64,000 nucleotides of DNA from assembly GCF_043641925.1 (NCBI RefSeq), contig NZ_JBHZRU010000005.1, positions 62,001 through 126,000 on the forward strand, read 5' to 3'. Below the pieces are notes generated by a model, which was given only the letters and a program-made list of their open reading frames with translations, ran no database searches and was not told the DNA's origin. Origin of the DNA: Paenisporosarcina quisquiliarum_A (GTDB lineage: Bacteria > Bacillota > Bacilli > Bacillales_A > Planococcaceae). Every line of letters begins with the position of its first letter. Positions within the stretch are counted from its first letter, which is position 1. Shown here one piece after another: positions 26,941 to 34,057 of this stretch. A program made the translations under genes and the position numbers.

Positions 26941-26994
26941 ATTCCTTAAAAAGGACTCTATAATAAATTTATTATTTCGAGAGTCAAAAGGAAT
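26941..26994 (+). repeat. Interrupted inverted repeat in the rarD promoter region
   Basis: ATTCCTT...GACTCT (26941-26959) pairs with AGAGTC...AAGGAAT (26980-26994) around an AT-rich centre containing TATAATAAATTTATTAT. It ends just before the rarD ribosome-binding site and could be an operator or a leader hairpin. Confidence 0.5.
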
Positions 26995-27005
26995 GGGGTG
27001 GAATC

Positions 27006-27908
27006 TTGTCAGAAAGTCAAAAAGGCATTATATGGGCAGCAGGTGCTTATATCGTATGGGGAGTTCTACCGATATATTGGAAAACGTTGCAACATGTACC
27101 GAGTGCTGAAATATTAACTAGTCGTGTACTATGGGCATGTTTGTTCACGCTTATTATCGTAATTTTAATGGGGAATCTTTCAACACTTCGAAATGATTTA
27201 ATTGCGTTGTGGAGAAATAAAAAAGCATTTTGGAGTTTGTTCAGTGCTTCCTTTTTAATAACAGCAAATTGGTTTTTATATATTTGGGCAGTAAATTCAA
27301 GTCATATGGTTGAAACAAGTTTAGGTTATTACATAAATCCATTGGTTTCAGTATTATTAGGCATTTTCTTTTTAAAAGAAAGATTGACGAAAGCCCAGCT
27401 AGCTGCCTTTTTCATAGCGGCAATCGGTGTCTTAATTTTGACGGTTTCTTATGGAAGATTTCCGTGGTTAGCTTTCGCACTAGCCCTTAGCTTTGGTTTA
27501 TATGGATTAATGAAAAAGACGATCAAATTGGATGCACTAAGAGGGCTGACGATTGAAACCATGTTTGTATTGCCCTTTGCTATCATCTTTTATGTGTATT
27601 TATTTATGACTGGAAAAGCAGTTTTATTTCATGACACGATCCAAACTGATTTCTTATTACTATTAACTGGCGCAGCAACAGCTATACCTTTACTGTTATT
27701 TACAAAAGGTGCACAAAATATTCCATTATATATGATTGGTTTCTTACAATATATTGCTCCAACTTGTATGTTAATTTTAGGTGTCATTATATATGGAGAA
27801 TCATTTGCTTTAATTGATATGATTTCATTTTCGTTCATATGGTTTGCATTAATTCTCTTTACTGTTTCTAAGGTTCTAGAAGCAAGAACTCGAAGACAAA
27901 AAACATGA
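27006..27908 (+). CDS. rarD: EamA/RarD family transporter
   Basis: This 300-residue protein has about ten hydrophobic segments in two EamA-like halves. The N-terminal part (KGIIWAAGAYIVWGVLPIYWKTL) and LGYYINPLVSVLLGIFFLKERL are typical of RarD proteins of the drug/metabolite transporter superfamily. The substrate is unknown; the chloramphenicol-sensitivity name is historical. The start is TTG 27006 with GGGGTGG upstream. It stands alone between the SASP terminator and a bidirectional terminator shared with nadK. Confidence 0.85.
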   Translation: MSESQKGIIWAAGAYIVWGVLPIYWKTLQHVPSAEILTSRVLWACLFTLIIVILMGNLSTLRNDLIALWRNKKAFWSLFSASFLITANWFLYIWAVNSSHMVETSLGYYINPLVSVLLGIFFLKERLTKAQLAAFFIAAIGVLILTVSYGRFPWLAFALALSFGLYGLMKKTIKLDALRGLTIETMFVLPFAIIFYVYLFMTGKAVLFHDTIQTDFLLLLTGAATAIPLLLFTKGAQNIPLYMIGFLQYIAPTCMLILGVIIYGESFALIDMISFSFIWFALILFTVSKVLEARTRRQKT

Positions 27909-27920
27909 ACAACTAGAAAT

Positions 27921-27953
27921 AAAGCAGGCGAGAAATGATTCTCGTCTGCTTTT
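27921..27953. terminator. Bidirectional terminator between rarD and nadK
   Basis: AAAGCAGGCGAGAA pairs with TTCTCGTCTGCTTT (one G-T), followed by T residues, between convergent genes. Confidence 0.85.
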
Positions 27954-27956
27954 AAT

Positions 27957-28757
27957 TTATAGATAGGTTCTTTTTACTTTTTCCCAGAAAGAATTATTCT
28001 TTAATTTAACCGTTTTTACGACTAAATCACTAAGTTGAATTTTTACCGCATCTACATGTTGAATGCTCAGCGATTCATTATCCATACCCATTGTTGGGAA
28101 CACATTTCCGTTTTGCTGTAGTTTTAATGTTAAGCTTCGTTGACCGCTTAATATGAAAGAAGATCCTAACGTTCTAAATTTATTACTATTAACAGAAGCC
28201 AGCTCAGATACTTGTATACAAGGAAGTAACGGATCCACTACAGCTCCATTTACTGACTTATTGTATGCAGTACTACCAGTCGGAGTCGCAATAATCATAC
28301 CGTCTCCTCGGAACGTTTCAAAATGTAAATCATCAATATGGACATCTAAAACGAAAGTCTTTGTAATATTTGAACGAATACTGAATTCATTTAAACAATA
28401 AAAAGCTGGATTCTCATCCACAAATACTTGTAAGATAGGATAGCGACGTACTTCTATTTCCGCATTTTGAACATCACGAATCATGTTTTCTAAGTCGTTA
28501 AAGTGAAAATCGCAATACATACCCAGAGTACCCGTTGTGGAAATACCTGCGTATAAACAATCCTGTCTAAAACCAGTTTTTCGAACAGCTTGTAAAAACG
28601 CCCCATCTCCACCCAAACTCACAATAATGTTGGCATCATTTTCATCTTCAACAACCGAAAATCCAAATTTGTGTATGGTATCAGAAAGTGTTTTTTTATT
28701 GGCTAAAGAAGCCTCATCGTGTTTTGAATAAATAAATATATGTTTACGTTCAGACAT
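27957..28757 (-). CDS. nadK: NAD kinase
   Basis: This 266-residue protein has the ATP-NAD kinase motifs IVSLGGDGAFLQAVR (GGDG), CLNEFSIRS and TPTGSTAYNKS. It phosphorylates NAD to NADP. Bacilli usually carry two paralogues; the position beside sppA corresponds to B. subtilis ytdI (NadK2/PpnKB) and not the ppnKA gene. The ATG has AAAAGGGG upstream. It diverges from sppA. Confidence 0.93.
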   Translation of the reverse strand: MSERKHIFIYSKHDEASLANKKTLSDTIHKFGFSVVEDENDANIIVSLGGDGAFLQAVRKTGFRQDCLYAGISTTGTLGMYCDFHFNDLENMIRDVQNAEIEVRRYPILQVFVDENPAFYCLNEFSIRSNITKTFVLDVHIDDLHFETFRGDGMIIATPTGSTAYNKSVNGAVVDPLLPCIQVSELASVNSNKFRTLGSSFILSGQRSLTLKLQQNGNVFPTMGMDNESLSIQHVDAVKIQLSDLVVKTVKLKNNSFWEKVKRTYL

Positions 28758-28866
28758 GTATTTGGGCCCCTTTTAAAGAATTCTTGTCGTTATTTTAGCA
28801 TGTTCTGAAACATTTCGACACGATATTCGTATAACTTATTGTAGAAACTAAGGAGGAAAGAGATTT

Positions 28867-29880
28867 ATGAACACAAAACGTTGGATTGCATTAGGTGCGG
28901 CTGCACTCTTACTAGGAATTTCACTAGTCGTCAATATGGCGTCACTTGCTTTTAGCAATGATTGGTCGAGCAGTTTTGAAGAGATGCTAGCTATGCCAGA
29001 ATCAGAATTTACGGAAACGATTTTAGAAGAAGGTAATATGGACGAAAAAATTGCTGTTTTAACAGTGGATGGCGTTATTCAAGATACAGGAAGTGCTAAT
29101 TCATTGTTTGGAGCTGTGGGTTACGATCATCAGTTTTTTATGAATCAACTTCAAATGATTAAAGAAGATGAAACAGTGAAAGCAGTTGTTTTGCAAGTTA
29201 ATTCACCTGGTGGTGGAGTTGTAGAATCTGCTCAAATTTACGATAAGATTGTGGAGATTCAAGAAGAAGTCGGTGTACCATTCTATGTTTCAATGGGAAG
29301 TATGGCAGCTTCAGGAGGATATTACATATCAGCTCCAGCAGATAAGATCTTTGTGAATAAAGAAACACTTACAGGATCGATTGGTGTCATTATGGAAAGT
29401 ATCAACTACGGAGATCTTGCTGAAAAATATGGCATTGATTTTGTAACTATTAAAACGGGTCCTTACAAAGATATTATGAGTCCAACTCGTGATATGACTG
29501 AGGATGAACGTGCGATGCTACAAGAAATGATCAATGATTCGTATGAGTCATTTGTCGACATTATCGAAGACGGTAGAGGCATGACGGAAGCAGAAGTGAA
29601 AGCTGTTGCTGATGGTCGAATTATGAATGGTCGTCAAGCTATTGAAGCAGGTTTAGCGGATGAGACTGGTTATTTAGAAGATGTGATCGCTGCAGTGAGA
29701 ACAGATTTTGATTTATCGAACGCGCAAGTGATTGAATATGGTTATTCCCAAGATTTAGCCAGCTTATTCTCATTAAAAGCACAGTCATTATTTGGAGGCA
29801 ACATTGAAAATCAATTGATTGGTAAATTGCTTTCAGATTACCACGCACCAAGAATGATGTACATTTACGGTGAGAAGTAA
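28867..29880 (+). CDS. sppA: Signal peptide peptidase SppA
   Basis: This 337-residue S49 peptidase has an N-terminal transmembrane anchor (about 7-30). The catalytic domain faces outward. SMGSMAASGGYYIS contains the nucleophilic serine, and the general-base lysine lies in DLAEKYGIDF about 50 residues later, as in B. subtilis SppA (335 residues). It degrades leftover signal peptides and takes part in lantibiotic tolerance in B. subtilis. yteJ follows 13 nt after the stop, forming the conserved sppA-yteJ pair. Confidence 0.93.
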   Translation: MNTKRWIALGAAALLLGISLVVNMASLAFSNDWSSSFEEMLAMPESEFTETILEEGNMDEKIAVLTVDGVIQDTGSANSLFGAVGYDHQFFMNQLQMIKEDETVKAVVLQVNSPGGGVVESAQIYDKIVEIQEEVGVPFYVSMGSMAASGGYYISAPADKIFVNKETLTGSIGVIMESINYGDLAEKYGIDFVTIKTGPYKDIMSPTRDMTEDERAMLQEMINDSYESFVDIIEDGRGMTEAEVKAVADGRIMNGRQAIEAGLADETGYLEDVIAAVRTDFDLSNAQVIEYGYSQDLASLFSLKAQSLFGGNIENQLIGKLLSDYHAPRMMYIYGEK

Positions 29881-29893
29881 GGAGGGTGACACT

Positions 29894-30478
29894 ATGAACG
29901 AATCTCAAGAAACAATTATTTCAAATGAACATACATCCACTTCTCCAGTTCAAAAAGATCCTGCACAATTTGAAATGTATGATCGATTTGTTCCAAAGCC
30001 AGCAGGTTTTTGGACTCGTTTTTGGGCTTACTTAATTGATTTAATTGTGATTTCATCCATAACAAGTATATTTGTCTACCCACTATTCCGTATTTTTGAA
30101 TGGGATTTACAAGGGACAACTTGGTATGCACCAATTGGAATCATCACGAGTCTCATTTTCTATTTATATTTTGTCTTAATGACTTTGTTCTTAAAACAAA
30201 CGGTAGGGAAAATGATTTTCGGCATACGAGTGATTTCTAGTAAACAGGATAAGCTTTCTTTTTCTACTATACTATTTAGAGAATGGATTGGTCGTTTCTT
30301 TTCAGCAACAATCTGGCCATTATACTGGCTAATTGGTTTTACTCCAAACAAACAAGGCGTTCACGATTTTATTGCGGACACAATGGTGATCCATGAACAA
30401 GCGTTTGAAAAGAAAACTTTCCGAAGAGTGATTACTACTGAAAGGTCGACTGAGTTGCCAGAAACAAACTCGATTTAG
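29894..30478 (+). CDS. yteJ: RDD family membrane protein YteJ
   Basis: This 194-residue protein has a soluble N-terminus of about 40 residues followed by the RDD domain: AGFWTRFWAYLIDLIVISS, further hydrophobic segments at about 70-100, QTVGKMIFGIRVIS and GIHDF-like GVHDFIADTMV. The start ATG 29894 has AAGGAGGGTGAC upstream. It is translationally close to sppA (13-nt gap). In B. subtilis YteJ modulates SppA; that link is known biology and is not visible here. Confidence 0.88.
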   Translation: MNESQETIISNEHTSTSPVQKDPAQFEMYDRFVPKPAGFWTRFWAYLIDLIVISSITSIFVYPLFRIFEWDLQGTTWYAPIGIITSLIFYLYFVLMTLFLKQTVGKMIFGIRVISSKQDKLSFSTILFREWIGRFFSATIWPLYWLIGFTPNKQGVHDFIADTMVIHEQAFEKKTFRRVITTERSTELPETNSI

Positions 30479-30505
30479 TAAGATAGAAAAAAGGGAGGCG
30501 TTATC

Positions 30506-31012
30506 TTGGTACAAGTTACATTTAAACACGAACCCATAACACTTATCGGAACTGAAGTGAAAATTGGAGATAGTGCGCCGAATTTCACTGTTTTAGCAAA
30601 CGATCTAAGCCCAGTTACTCTGGAAGATTCAAAAGGCAAAGTACGTTTAATCAGTGTGGTGCCTTCATTAGATACTGGTACATGTGATGCACAAACGCGC
30701 AAATTTAATGAGAGTGCTTCTGAACTTGGAGAGAACGTTGTGATTTTAACGATTTCTAATGATCTACCATTTGCGCAAAAACGTTGGTGTGCAGCTGCTG
30801 GAATTGACGCAGTACAAACACTTTCTGATCATCGAGATTTATCATTTGGTGAAGCTTATGGAGTAGCGATTCAAGAATTACGTTTACTTACTCGTGCCAT
30901 TTTCGTAGTCGATACAAATGATAAAGTTACGTATGTAGAGTATGTATCTGAAGCGACTGAACACCCAAATTATGAAAAAGCAATCGAAGCTGTTAAATCT
31001 CTTACAAACTAA
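30506..31012 (+). CDS. tpx: Thiol peroxidase (Tpx, atypical 2-Cys peroxiredoxin)
   Basis: This 168-residue protein has the peroxidatic cysteine in SLDTGTCDAQTRKF and the resolving cysteine in KRWCAAAGI, the classic Tpx pair. TRAIFVVDTNDKV also fits. It reduces hydroperoxides with thioredoxin in the cytosol. The start is TTG 30506 with GGGAGG upstream. The genes yteJ, tpx and ytxK keep the Bacillus order. Confidence 0.95.
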   Translation: MVQVTFKHEPITLIGTEVKIGDSAPNFTVLANDLSPVTLEDSKGKVRLISVVPSLDTGTCDAQTRKFNESASELGENVVILTISNDLPFAQKRWCAAAGIDAVQTLSDHRDLSFGEAYGVAIQELRLLTRAIFVVDTNDKVTYVEYVSEATEHPNYEKAIEAVKSLTN

Positions 31013-31017
31013 TGCGA

Positions 31018-31050
31018 AGAAACCCACTCGAGAAATTTGAGTGGGTTTCC
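31018..31050 (+). terminator. Stem-loop after tpx
   Basis: GAAACCCACTC pairs with GAGTGGGTTTC. The T tract is weak (TTTCCCATTT), so termination may be partial and allow read-through into ytxK. Confidence 0.6.
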
Positions 31051-31093
31051 CATTTGCATGAAAGTAACAATCACATTTTATAAGGAGTTATAT

Positions 31094-32026
31094 ATGAACA
31101 GTTCATTGGAACAATTATTTACGTTTATAGATACACATGCGAAACAAATGCAAAGTGATGAAAATATCACTTATATCGAAGGTGTATTAGAAACAACAGA
31201 ACTATGGTTAGATGGAGACATCTCACCCGAAGTGAATCAAATTGAAAAAGAGGATATTCGAAAAGCAATTCAACTAGCCATTTTAAAAGGCATGAAGGAA
31301 CATGTTCAGCCTCATCATCAAATGACACCTGATTCACTTGGATTACTCGTTGGGTACTTTGTGGATTTATTAACGAAAAACAAAGAGCAAGTATCTATTT
31401 TAGATCCAGCAGCTGGAACGGGGAATCTGTTATTTACGGTTCTAAACTTTTTGCAAGGAAAAGCAATTTCATCTGCAGTAGAAATTGATGACATGCTGAT
31501 CCGTCTTTCAGCTTCAACTGGTGATTTATTGCAACATCCAGTTACGTTATATCGACAAGATGCCCTACAACCATTGATGATTGACCCGGTAGATATTGTT
31601 GTTAGTGATTTGCCTGTTGGATACTATCCAGATGAAAAAACTGCTTCTAGTTATGAATTAAAGGCAAAGGAAGGCATGTCTTTTGCTCATCATTTAATGA
31701 TTGAACAGTCTATTCGTCACACTGTAGATGGTGGATATCTCGTTTTGTTAGTCCCTCAAGGTATTTTCGAATCTAATCAAGCAAAAGAGCTACACACTTA
31801 TTTCTCTAAATATGCATGGATGCAAGCCGTCATTCAATTGCCGACGAATTTGTTTAAAAATGAAGCACATGCAAAAAGTCTTCTTGTGATTCAAAAAAAA
31901 TCGGCCGACTTAAAACAACCGAAAGAAGTCCTTTTAGCCAAAGTACCTAATATGTCTAACAAAGAAGCAATGTCCTTGTTTTTTAAAAAAGTGAACATAT
32001 GGCATAAAGAAAACACTAGTAGATAG
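31094..32026 (+). CDS. ytxK: Class I SAM-dependent methyltransferase-like protein YtxK
   Basis: This 310-residue protein resembles N6-adenine DNA methyltransferases (HsdM-like). Motif I is ILDPAAGTGNLLFT, motif IV is VVSDLPVGYY (in place of NPPY), and GGYLVLLVPQGIF is the following strand. The NPPY-to-DLPVGY change makes adenine methylation uncertain. The start ATG 31094 has AAGGAG upstream; earlier in-frame starts would lie inside the tpx terminator. The conserved position next to ackA gives no clear role. There is no restriction or specificity subunit nearby. Confidence 0.85.
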   Translation: MNSSLEQLFTFIDTHAKQMQSDENITYIEGVLETTELWLDGDISPEVNQIEKEDIRKAIQLAILKGMKEHVQPHHQMTPDSLGLLVGYFVDLLTKNKEQVSILDPAAGTGNLLFTVLNFLQGKAISSAVEIDDMLIRLSASTGDLLQHPVTLYRQDALQPLMIDPVDIVVSDLPVGYYPDEKTASSYELKAKEGMSFAHHLMIEQSIRHTVDGGYLVLLVPQGIFESNQAKELHTYFSKYAWMQAVIQLPTNLFKNEAHAKSLLVIQKKSADLKQPKEVLLAKVPNMSNKEAMSLFFKKVNIWHKENTSR

Positions 32027-32055
32027 TTGCCCGTCCCTTTTTTCCACTGTACAAT
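32027..32055 (+). promoter_or_regulatory. Candidate ackA promoter inside the terminator hairpin
   Basis: TTGCCC (32027-32032), a 17-nt spacer and TACAAT (32050-32055) place the start point near 32062, in the loop of the ytxK-ackA terminator. A transcript from here lacks the left arm, so it would neither terminate nor hide the ackA ribosome-binding site. Confidence 0.45.
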
Positions 32056-32086
32056 TACCGTAACAGTGGAAAAGGGGCGTTTTTTT
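32032..32086 (+). terminator. Terminator whose right arm contains the ackA ribosome-binding site
   Basis: CCCTTTTTTCCACTGT (left) pairs with ACAGTGGAAAAGGGG (right, 32063-32077), followed by CG and seven T residues ending at the base before the ackA ATG (32087). AAAAGGGG in the right arm is the only ackA ribosome-binding site. Confidence 0.75.
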
Positions 32087-33277
32087 ATGGTCAAAATTAT
32101 AGCAATTAATGCTGGAAGTTCATCATTGAAATTCCAACTACTTCAAATGCCTGAAGAAGAGGTCATTGCAAAAGGATTAATCGAACGCATTGGCTTAAAA
32201 GATCCAATCTTCTCGATGACGACAAATGGAGAAAAAATAGAACTCATTCAATCTATTCAAAACCATCAAGATGCCGTGAAAATTCTTTTACATATGCTTA
32301 TTGAACAAAAGGCGGTTTCATCATTGGATGACATTGATGGTATCGGACATAGATTAGTTCATGGTGGAGAAGACTTTAGCGATTCGGTATTAATTACGGA
32401 AGAAGCAATCGCTCACTTTGAAAAACTATCCGACCTAGCACCTTTACATAACCCTGCCAATATAACAGGAATTAAGGAATTTCAAAAAGCACTTCCACAA
32501 GTGCCAGCAGTAGCAGTATTTGATACCGCGTTCCATCAAACGATGCCTGAAAGCTCGTTTTTGTACTCGATCCCATATGATTACTACAAGAAATATGGAA
32601 TACGAAAATATGGATTTCATGGTACCTCCCATAAATATGTTTCAGGCAGAGCAGCTGAATTACTAAATCGTCCAATTGAATCGATCCGATTAATTTCCTG
32701 TCACCTTGGAAATGGAGCTAGTATCGCGGCAATTGACGGTGGTCAATCGATTGATACATCTATGGGCTTTACACCGTTAGCAGGTGTAACTATGGGAACA
32801 AGATCTGGAAACCTAGACCCAGCACTTATTCCGTTTATCATGGAGAAAACAGACAAAAGTGCAGAAGAAGTGTTAGACGTTTTGAATAAAAAGTCGGGCA
32901 TGTTAGGGGTTTCCGGTTTCTCTAGTGATTTACGTGATATTGAAGTAGAAGCTTCTCAAGGAAATCCACGAGCTCAGCTAGCGTTGGATGTATTTGCGAG
33001 CAGAATTCATAAATATATTGGATCATATGCCGCACGAATGAATGGAGTAGACGCGATCATTTTCACAGCGGGAATAGGTGAAAACAGTGACGTCATTCGC
33101 GAGAAAGTTTTAGCAGGTCTGCAGTTTATGGGAGTCTACGTAGATCCGGATTTAAACAAAATCAGAGGCAAAGAAGCATTTATTAGCTATCCGCATTCAC
33201 CTGTAAAAGTGATCGTGATTCCAACGAATGAAGAAGTTATGATTGCGAGAGATACGGTACGATTAGCAAATTTATAA
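32087..33277 (+). CDS. ackA: Acetate kinase
   Basis: This 396-residue ASKHA-family kinase begins MVKIIAINAGSSSLKFQL and has YGFHGTSHKYV, SCHLGNGAS and FTAGIGENSD, all standard AckA motifs. It converts acetyl phosphate and ADP to acetate and ATP in overflow metabolism. The ATG 32087 follows a terminator-like hairpin that includes its ribosome-binding site. The coding sequence is full length, but the last 19 codons, stop and left part of its own terminator are duplicated 6 kb downstream. The copy attached to this gene has lost the right arm of the terminator to the inserted island. Confidence 0.96.
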   Translation: MVKIIAINAGSSSLKFQLLQMPEEEVIAKGLIERIGLKDPIFSMTTNGEKIELIQSIQNHQDAVKILLHMLIEQKAVSSLDDIDGIGHRLVHGGEDFSDSVLITEEAIAHFEKLSDLAPLHNPANITGIKEFQKALPQVPAVAVFDTAFHQTMPESSFLYSIPYDYYKKYGIRKYGFHGTSHKYVSGRAAELLNRPIESIRLISCHLGNGASIAAIDGGQSIDTSMGFTPLAGVTMGTRSGNLDPALIPFIMEKTDKSAEEVLDVLNKKSGMLGVSGFSSDLRDIEVEASQGNPRAQLALDVFASRIHKYIGSYAARMNGVDAIIFTAGIGENSDVIREKVLAGLQFMGVYVDPDLNKIRGKEAFISYPHSPVKVIVIPTNEEVMIARDTVRLANL

Positions 33278-33303
33278 CATGAAAAATCCCGAGGTTATAT
33301 GCC
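33218..33303 (+). repeat. Left 86-bp direct repeat (ackA 3' end)
   Basis: It covers the last 19 ackA codons, the stop and the left arm of the former ackA terminator. It matches 39234-39319 at 83 of 86 positions; the differences are A/T in the fourth codon (Asn/Tyr), T/A in the ninth codon (silent) and T/C in the terminator loop. It marks the left edge of the island. Confidence 0.9.
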
Positions 33304-33441
33304 CTTAAGCCTTATTCCTAGCTGATTTGATGAAAAGTAACCATTCAACAGTGAAAAATTAGAATGTATGCTAATCACTAAATAAATGACCTTATTCTTC
33401 AATGTGAAACCATAACCGAGTTTTTATCAAATTGTTAATTC

Positions 33442-33486
33442 AACCTTTCTTTTTGTTCTAAAATAACAATGAAGGAAGGTTTTTTT
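33442..33486 (+). terminator. Terminator-like hairpin at the left of the island
   Basis: AACCTTTCTT pairs with AAGGAAGGTT (one G-T) across a 26-nt AT-rich loop, followed by TTTTTT. The right arm, AAGGAAGG, also serves as ribosome-binding site for the small frame that follows. It may replace the lost ackA terminator. Confidence 0.5.
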
Positions 33487-33487
33487 A

Positions 33488-33604
33488 ATGGCTCCACGCA
33501 AAAGGAAAACACAAGTAAGCAAGCAAGTCTCAGGACTTACATTTGAACGTGCAAGAGAGATTGTAATCAGTGTAAAAAAAGTTGAAGGAAAAGCTGCACA
33601 TTAA
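33488..33604 (+). pseudogene. 38-codon frame, possible N-terminal remnant of a tyrosine recombinase
   Basis: The frame starts with AAGGAAGG upstream and encodes a basic N-terminus (MAPRKRKTQ) followed by SGLTFERAREIVISVKKVEG, then stops. Segments of this form (LTFEEA...KKVEG...RT) occur at the start of SAM-like arm/core-binding domains of phage-type integrases, where they continue for another 300 residues or so. Here translation ends at residue 38 and the following 80 bp show no matching continuation. A real small basic protein is the alternative. Assignment is from memory of the family pattern only. Confidence 0.4.
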
Positions 33605-33682
33605 TATCCAAACGTTTGTTAGAAACTATATTTTTCAAAGAAGGAAAAGCCAACATTTATTGCTTAAAAACTGTAAATGAAA

Positions 33683-33856
33683 TCACAATTTTATTGACAA
33701 ATAATTTCTATGGCAATTAGGAGACAGGTCACTAAATTTATTAATAGAGTCTTCCCCACCTTTGGATAAGTAATGAATATGGTGCGCTTCTAGGAACGGC
33801 TCCCCATATATATCATTGCAGCGGGTACGAGTTTGATGAAAATGAACAATGGTTTT
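33683..33856 (-). pseudogene. Degraded HNH endonuclease fragment
   Basis: A 57-codon open stretch, with no start codon of its own, translates on the minus strand to a clear HNH core: RCNDIYGEPFLEAHHI, HYLSKGGEDSINK and LSPNCHRNYL. The usual upstream CxxC half lies in another frame or is lost (cysteine-rich residues such as CKPCHCC appear in a neighbouring frame), and the frame ends soon after NCHR. This indicates a decayed HNH nuclease that is not the source of the EVE-HNH gene further right, whose HNH core reads differently. The rest of 33605-34057 shows no other gene. Confidence 0.6.
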
Positions 33857-34057
33857 TTAGACAGCAATGGCAAGGTTTACAAATTCGTTCGAAATGTAAA
33901 GTACTACCAATTCTATCCTCCTCCTTCGATTTTAAGTAGTTAGTCATAAGCTGACCTTTCCAAATTCCGACTCACATAGATATTTTTTGATAAATTTTCC
34001 ACTTTAGGGAGGTATTTAAAAAAGTATGTAGAATGAGTTAAAAAAGGAGGGGATATT

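Noticed and set aside
31094..32026. YtxK as a restriction-modification methyltransferase linked to the nearby island
   Set aside because: It is a conserved core gene beside ackA in Bacillus, outside the repeats, with an atypical motif IV.
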